Below are positions 60,919 to 64,000 of a DNA stretch of 64,000 nt, one piece after another; the stretch's first letter is position 1, and each line of letters starts with the position of its first letter. Source of the stretch: Gammaproteobacteria bacterium (GTDB lineage Bacteria > Pseudomonadota > Gammaproteobacteria > Poriferisulfidales > GCA-002705445); NCBI GenBank assembly GCA_029268385.1, contig JAQWPG010000006.1, positions 58,804 to 122,803 of the forward strand, written 5' to 3'. The notes below the pieces were generated by a model that had not been told where the DNA came from, did not search any database, and worked only from the letters and a program-made list of their open reading frames with translations. Both the position numbers and the translations under genes were made by a program.

Positions 60919-61669
60919 TTTTTTTAATTTTCTTTTTGACTTTTAAATCAATATATTTTGTAACAGTTGTTTCGTATCTTAAAAAAGCTAAGGTTAAGCC
61001 TATTTGACCGTCTAGAAAACCCAGTTTTAAAATATACATTTTTAAGAATGCCCAAAAACCTCTTAAAAAACCAATAAGCAGACCGCCAGATTTTTTATCA
61101 ATATTTTGCGTGCTCCAAGCATCAATATACATACTCATTTTTAGATAATAGTCTTTCATATTTTTATATGTCTCATGATAAAGATCCCCATAAATTTTCA
61201 CTGGCTTAAAATTTTTTGGAATTATTAGTGTTTCATGGACTAGAGCATCATTGTAAGTAGTTAGATTTCTTGGATATAGTCTGTTTATCCAATCTGGATA
61301 CCAACCAGAATGCTTTACCTCATGCCCAAAGGCTTTACTCAATCGGTTTACTTGATAAATATTAGGTCCCTCGTTAATAGCTATTTTTATAGACTTTTGT
61401 AGACTTTGACTTATTTCTTCATCAGCATCAAGCATGAATATCCAGTCCGAGGACGATAACTTTTGGGCATTTTGCCGCTGTATACCAAAGCCAGGCCATT
61501 TATTTGATATATGAATATTCTTTGTGTATTTTTTTGCAATTTTTAAAGTGTCGTCTGTGCTTCCAGAATCTAATACAATAATTTCATCTGCCCATACTGA
61601 GCTTATTAGAGCTTTCTCAATAAACTCTTCTCCGTTTTTTACAATAATTACGATGCTTATAGTATTCAT
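60911..61669 (-). CDS. Family 2 glycosyltransferase (WaaE/KdtX-like)
   Basis: 252 aa, GT-A fold. SIVIIVKNGEEFIEKAL, IIVLDSGSTDDT, WIFMLDADEEIS (the DxD metal motif), NRLYPR. Order and wording match lipopolysaccharide core beta-1,4-glucosyltransferases; the exact sugar is uncertain. C-terminal basic tail (KVKKKIKKIN). Lies just downstream of the tRNA gene. Confidence 0.88.
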   Translation of the reverse strand: MNTISIVIIVKNGEEFIEKALISSVWADEIIVLDSGSTDDTLKIAKKYTKNIHISNKWPGFGIQRQNAQKLSSSDWIFMLDADEEISQSLQKSIKIAINEGPNIYQVNRLSKAFGHEVKHSGWYPDWINRLYPRNLTTYNDALVHETLIIPKNFKPVKIYGDLYHETYKNMKDYYLKMSMYIDAWSTQNIDKKSGGLLIGFLRGFWAFLKMYILKLGFLDGQIGLTLAFLRYETTVTKYIDLKVKKKIKKIN

Positions 61670-61693
61670 TTATGAGAAAAATTATAGCATATA

Positions 61694-61770
61694 TGGTGGC
61701 CCCGGTAGGACTCGAACCTACGACAAATGGATTATGAGTCCACTGCTCTAACCAACTGAGCTACAGGGCC
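61694..61770 (-). tRNA. tRNA with CAT anticodon, probably tRNA-Ile2 (k2C-modified)
   Basis: 77 nt on the minus strand, beginning GGCCCTGTAGCTCAGTTGGT, anticodon loop CTCATAA (CAT at 61736-61734), T-arm GTAGGTTCGAGTCCTAC, and an encoded 3' ACCA. The acceptor stem GGCCCTG/CGGGGCC carries C4-G69 and C5-G68, the pairs used by TilS to recognise tRNA-Ile2, and its GGCCC start resembles E. coli ileX; elongator tRNA-Met usually differs here. The Met alternative remains open without a profile search. Confidence 0.9.
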
Positions 61771-61806
61771 TTTTTGTGAATAGAATGTAAGATACATTTA
61801 AAAGTA

Positions 61807-61815
61807 TTATAGCAC
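61807..61815 (-). promoter_or_regulatory. Extended -10 promoter of the tRNA gene
   Basis: On the minus strand TGCTATAAT is a perfect extended -10, placing the start about 30 nt before the mature tRNA 5' end. No good -35 at 16-18 nt. Confidence 0.5.
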
Positions 61816-61850
61816 AATTGTTTTTAATGATTATTTCAAACTGCTTAAAA

Positions 61851-61890
61851 AATATAAAAAAGCCCACTTTTCAAATGAATCGCGGGCTTC
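61851..61890 (-). terminator. Terminator of the His-rich outer-membrane protein gene
   Basis: Minus-strand stem AAGCCC/GGGCTT (61890-61885 with 61866-61861) followed by a TTTTATATTT tract, 40 nt beyond the stop at 61930. It separates this gene from the tRNA. Confidence 0.75.
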
Positions 61891-61929
61891 TTATTAGGAG
61901 ATTCTAATAAATATTTATTAAGGATTATT

Positions 61930-63114
61930 TTAAAGCTCAAAGCTATATCTTAAGCCTAATCCAAATCTTTCATTTACTTCTGCTTCTTCGTCAGCTCTTT
62001 TAAAGCCAAAATTAATTTCTACAGCAGGAGTTACCGCATAGCCAATTGAAATTTGAAGAATTTTCCCATCATCACCCTCGTGTTCTGAATGTTCGTGTCC
62101 TTCTTCTTCCTCTTCCTCTTCTTCCTCTTTAACATCATTATCAACAAATGAGTAAGTAGTAGCAAAATTCCAACGGTCCATTTTTAATCCTAAAGATGCT
62201 GTAAAATATGATCTATCATGCCCTGTTTCTCCTCCATAATGATCAATATTCATATATTCAACGATAAAAGTTTTACTTATTCCTTCAGAAAATTTTTCTT
62301 TATATACAAATGAAGCAGAATATCTTTCTTCATCACTTTCTGTGCTTCCGGCTTCTTGATGTGCATAACCTAGCCTATAACTAACTCTTTCAGCAATATT
62401 ATTATTTAATGAATAAAAATCTTTTCCTCCAAGAGAAATTGCATACGAATCAAAGTCTTCTGTATTTCCTAAACCGCCATCTTTTTTACTCGTATGACCT
62501 CTTTGATCTAATAAAGAATCACTTAAGAATGTTGTGTCAGCATGGAAAGCACTAATATTTAGTTGGTGTGTTCCAAAATCCTCAAGGTTAGTTCCATATT
62601 TTATACCTGCTCCAATACGTTCAGCAATTTTATATTCTTCAATCATTGAATATGACCAAAGCCCAGGAAAACTATGATAATCAAGACCTACTTTTGGATT
62701 AAATTTTCCAAGATAAGCTGAAAAATCTTCACGGTTATATGTAAGTGTTAATGATTCTACTATTAATGGGTGATCTTCAAAAATCCTACTTTCACCATCA
62801 TGTGTTCTGCTTACACCTCCGTGACTGTGGCCACCTGGCTCACCTTCAATTTTTAAATTTGTATCAATATTTAGACTTTCCGCAATTCGTGATCCAAGTT
62901 CAATATGTGAGTGTGTATATAATTCATTCACTTCTTCTTCTCCTTCACCTGCATCATTAACATGATCTGCGTGAAGTCGAATACCAACATGCCCATAAAA
63001 TTTTTCATCTGAGTGAGCCGAGTGATCATGATCATGTTCATCATCTGCAGCATAAGCACATTTACTTAATACAAATGTTAGAACTAGTAGTTTTGTTAAT
63101 AATTTGAATTTCAT
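61930..63114 (-). CDS. His/Glu-rich outer-membrane beta-barrel, probably zinc-regulated
   Basis: 394 aa. Signal peptide (KLLVLTFVLSKCAYA), then a metal-rich N-terminus (DDEHDHDHSAHSDEKFYGH), a barrel-like body of alternating strands (HIELGSRIAESLNID, VESLTLTYNREDFSAYLGKF, RYSASFVYKEKF), a loop with nine consecutive Glu then GHEHSEHEGDD, and a C-terminal strand ending RYSFEL. Downstream of znuB on the same strand, with a Zur-box-like palindrome 29 nt before its ATG and a terminator after it. I infer an outer-membrane zinc-capture or passage protein induced by zinc limitation; it lacks TonB-receptor features, so it is not ZnuD-like. Confidence 0.85.
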   Translation of the reverse strand: MKFKLLTKLLVLTFVLSKCAYAADDEHDHDHSAHSDEKFYGHVGIRLHADHVNDAGEGEEEVNELYTHSHIELGSRIAESLNIDTNLKIEGEPGGHSHGGVSRTHDGESRIFEDHPLIVESLTLTYNREDFSAYLGKFNPKVGLDYHSFPGLWSYSMIEEYKIAERIGAGIKYGTNLEDFGTHQLNISAFHADTTFLSDSLLDQRGHTSKKDGGLGNTEDFDSYAISLGGKDFYSLNNNIAERVSYRLGYAHQEAGSTESDEERYSASFVYKEKFSEGISKTFIVEYMNIDHYGGETGHDRSYFTASLGLKMDRWNFATTYSFVDNDVKEEEEEEEEEGHEHSEHEGDDGKILQISIGYAVTPAVEINFGFKRADEEAEVNERFGLGLRYSFEL

Positions 63115-63142
63115 ATTTAATATTCCGCAAGTTAAAAAAAGT

Positions 63143-63161
63143 AATGTTATAATATAACATT
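63143..63161. promoter_or_regulatory. Zur-box-like operator
   Basis: AATGTTATAATATAACATT is a perfect 19-bp palindrome matching the gammaproteobacterial Zur box core (RNNATGTTATANTATAACATNNY type). Placed just upstream of the His-rich outer-membrane gene, it overlaps any plausible -10 (TATAAC or TATATT), so Zur-Zn would block transcription when zinc is plentiful. Confidence 0.8.
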
Positions 63162-63192
63162 GGTAATGTCGAATATTATTTGTAATTTGTAC

Positions 63193-63990
63193 TTAATTAT
63201 TTTTGTTAGTTAAAAAGGAAAAAATAGAAATAGTTATAAATATGATTGTTGAAACAACTACAATGGATGGTCCTGAAGGAGTATCTAAATACAAAGAACT
63301 AAAAATACCTATTGCAACAGACAAGACTGCCAGCAATGAAGATATTATAGCCATTTTTTCAGGTGATTTTGCAAGCTGCCTAGCTGCTGCTGCAGGAATA
63401 ATTAATAATGAAGTTATAAGCAGTAGGCCAACAATTTTGAATGAAACAGCAACTACAATAGTCATCAATAGCATTATCAATAGTTGATAAAGTACAATAT
63501 TGATTCCTTCGGCTTTTGCTAATTTTTCATCTATAGTCATTAGGACAAAGGATGACCAATTAAAATAAAGGAAAATTAATACAAAAAATCCACCAAACAA
63601 AATAAAATAAATTTCTGCTGAATTGACAGCAAGAATATCACCGAATAAATACGAATGAAGATCAACACTTTGCTCAAGCAAACTTAAGGTTACCATTCCA
63701 ACAGAAAGAGCTGAATGAGCAAGAATGCCAAGAAGTGTATCAGTCGCCAATATTTTTTTTTGTTGCAACCAAATTAATACAGAAGCAAAAATTGAGCATA
63801 TAATTACCGTTCCTAAGTTTGTGCTTATACCCATAACAAGACCAAGGGCAACACCTAGTAAAGCGCTGTGTGCAAGTGAATCGCCAAAATATGCCATTTT
63901 TCTCCAAACTACAAAGCAACCAATAGCACCGGCAATTATTGCAATACCAACGCCAGCAATTATTGCTCTAATAATAAATGGCTCAATCAT
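63193..63990 (-). CDS. znuB: Zinc ABC transporter permease ZnuB
   Basis: 265 aa, ABC-3 family permease with about eight membrane helices. GCFVVWRKMAYFGDSLAHSA and LLITSLLIIPAAAARQLAKS are the family signatures. The ATG at 63990 gives a normal N-terminus. The other parts (znuC, probably znuA) should lie just beyond the right edge. The neighbouring Zur-box-like site supports zinc rather than manganese. Confidence 0.93.
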   Translation of the reverse strand: MIEPFIIRAIIAGVGIAIIAGAIGCFVVWRKMAYFGDSLAHSALLGVALGLVMGISTNLGTVIICSIFASVLIWLQQKKILATDTLLGILAHSALSVGMVTLSLLEQSVDLHSYLFGDILAVNSAEIYFILFGGFFVLIFLYFNWSSFVLMTIDEKLAKAEGINIVLYQLLIMLLMTIVVAVSFKIVGLLLITSLLIIPAAAARQLAKSPEKMAIISSLLAVLSVAIGIFSSLYLDTPSGPSIVVVSTIIFITISIFSFLTNKNN

Positions 63991-64000
63991 TAAGAATCTC

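Noticed and set aside
61524..61751. 75-residue ORF ending GGPGRTRTYDKWIMSPLL
   Set aside because: It is a translation through the reverse strand of the tRNA gene, a common false ORF.
62101..62130. GAA/GAG tract encoding nine Glu as a phase-variable microsatellite
   Set aside because: The codons are mixed and unit changes of 3 bp would not shift the frame, so on/off switching is unlikely.

Overview
This window looks like the replication-origin region of an AT-rich, compact gammaproteobacterium. Three things support this: the gene order rpmH-rnpA-yidD-yidC-mnmE-mnmG-rsmG-parA-parB-atpIBEFHAGDC-glmU-glmS on one side of dnaA, dnaA-dnaN-recF-gyrB on the other, and a long (798-residue) GyrB. Later blocks (fmt-def, smg-topA-tsaC-hemF, pyrE divergent from a Crc/ExoIII-type gene, tatABC after a his cluster) are also gammaproteobacterial in style. 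Very short spacers, 4-bp ATGA-type overlaps and convergent genes that overlap at their stops suggest a streamlined genome. Free-living marine groups such as SAR86 or SUP05/Thioglobaceae are candidates, but I cannot assign the lineage from sequence reading alone.

Layout. 1-4 kb: yhbY, then an accessory island of about 3.6 kb between yhbY and the 3' end of glmS. It holds a 990-residue nuclease-helicase with five tandem helicase-associated repeats and a small recombinase-like gene, and it is bracketed by ~104-bp imperfect direct repeats. 4-22 kb (minus strand): glmS, glmU, the nine-gene ATP synthase operon with a readable promoter, parB-parA, rsmG, mnmG, mnmE, yidC, yidD, rnpA, rpmH. 22.03-22.23 kb: oriC candidate with two exact DnaA boxes. 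22-32 kb (plus strand): dnaA, dnaN, recF (carrying two parS sites), gyrB, an oligopeptidase A-like M3 peptidase, xthA and an orphan ParA-like ATPase. The switch of coding strand at 22.1 kb fits divergent replichores.

32-36 kb is an envelope segment: two lipoproteins with a shared Cys-rich tail, a strongly expressed-looking porin preceded by a structured leader RNA and followed by a strong terminator, and a secreted protein of unknown function. 36-42 kb (minus): gpmI, tatC, tatB, tatA, hisE, hisF, hisA, hisH, hisB. 42-47 kb: an LpxL-type acyltransferase, the TrkH/TrkA potassium uptake system, fmt and def. 47-52 kb (plus): smg, topA, tsaC, hemF. 51.5-53.3 kb (minus): a tungstate-binding-type protein, a DUF4399 protein and dsbB. 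53-58 kb: hemB, aroE, pyrE, the Crc/ExoIII gene, ampG. 57.9-59.7 kb (minus): L,D-transpeptidase, M23 peptidase, secreted peroxiredoxin. 59.7-61.7 kb: secreted nuclease, queuosine-precursor transporter, LPS-type glycosyltransferase.

The right end holds a tRNA with CAT anticodon (probably the tRNA-Ile2 type), then a zinc module: a His-rich outer-membrane protein whose promoter region contains a perfect 19-bp Zur-box-like palindrome, next to znuB.

Most notable for follow-up: the glmS-linked nuclease-helicase island, the rnpA gene with no ATG/GTG/TTG start in frame, the structured porin leader, the Zur-linked His-rich porin, and a catalytically intact homologue of Crc at the pyrE-crc locus.
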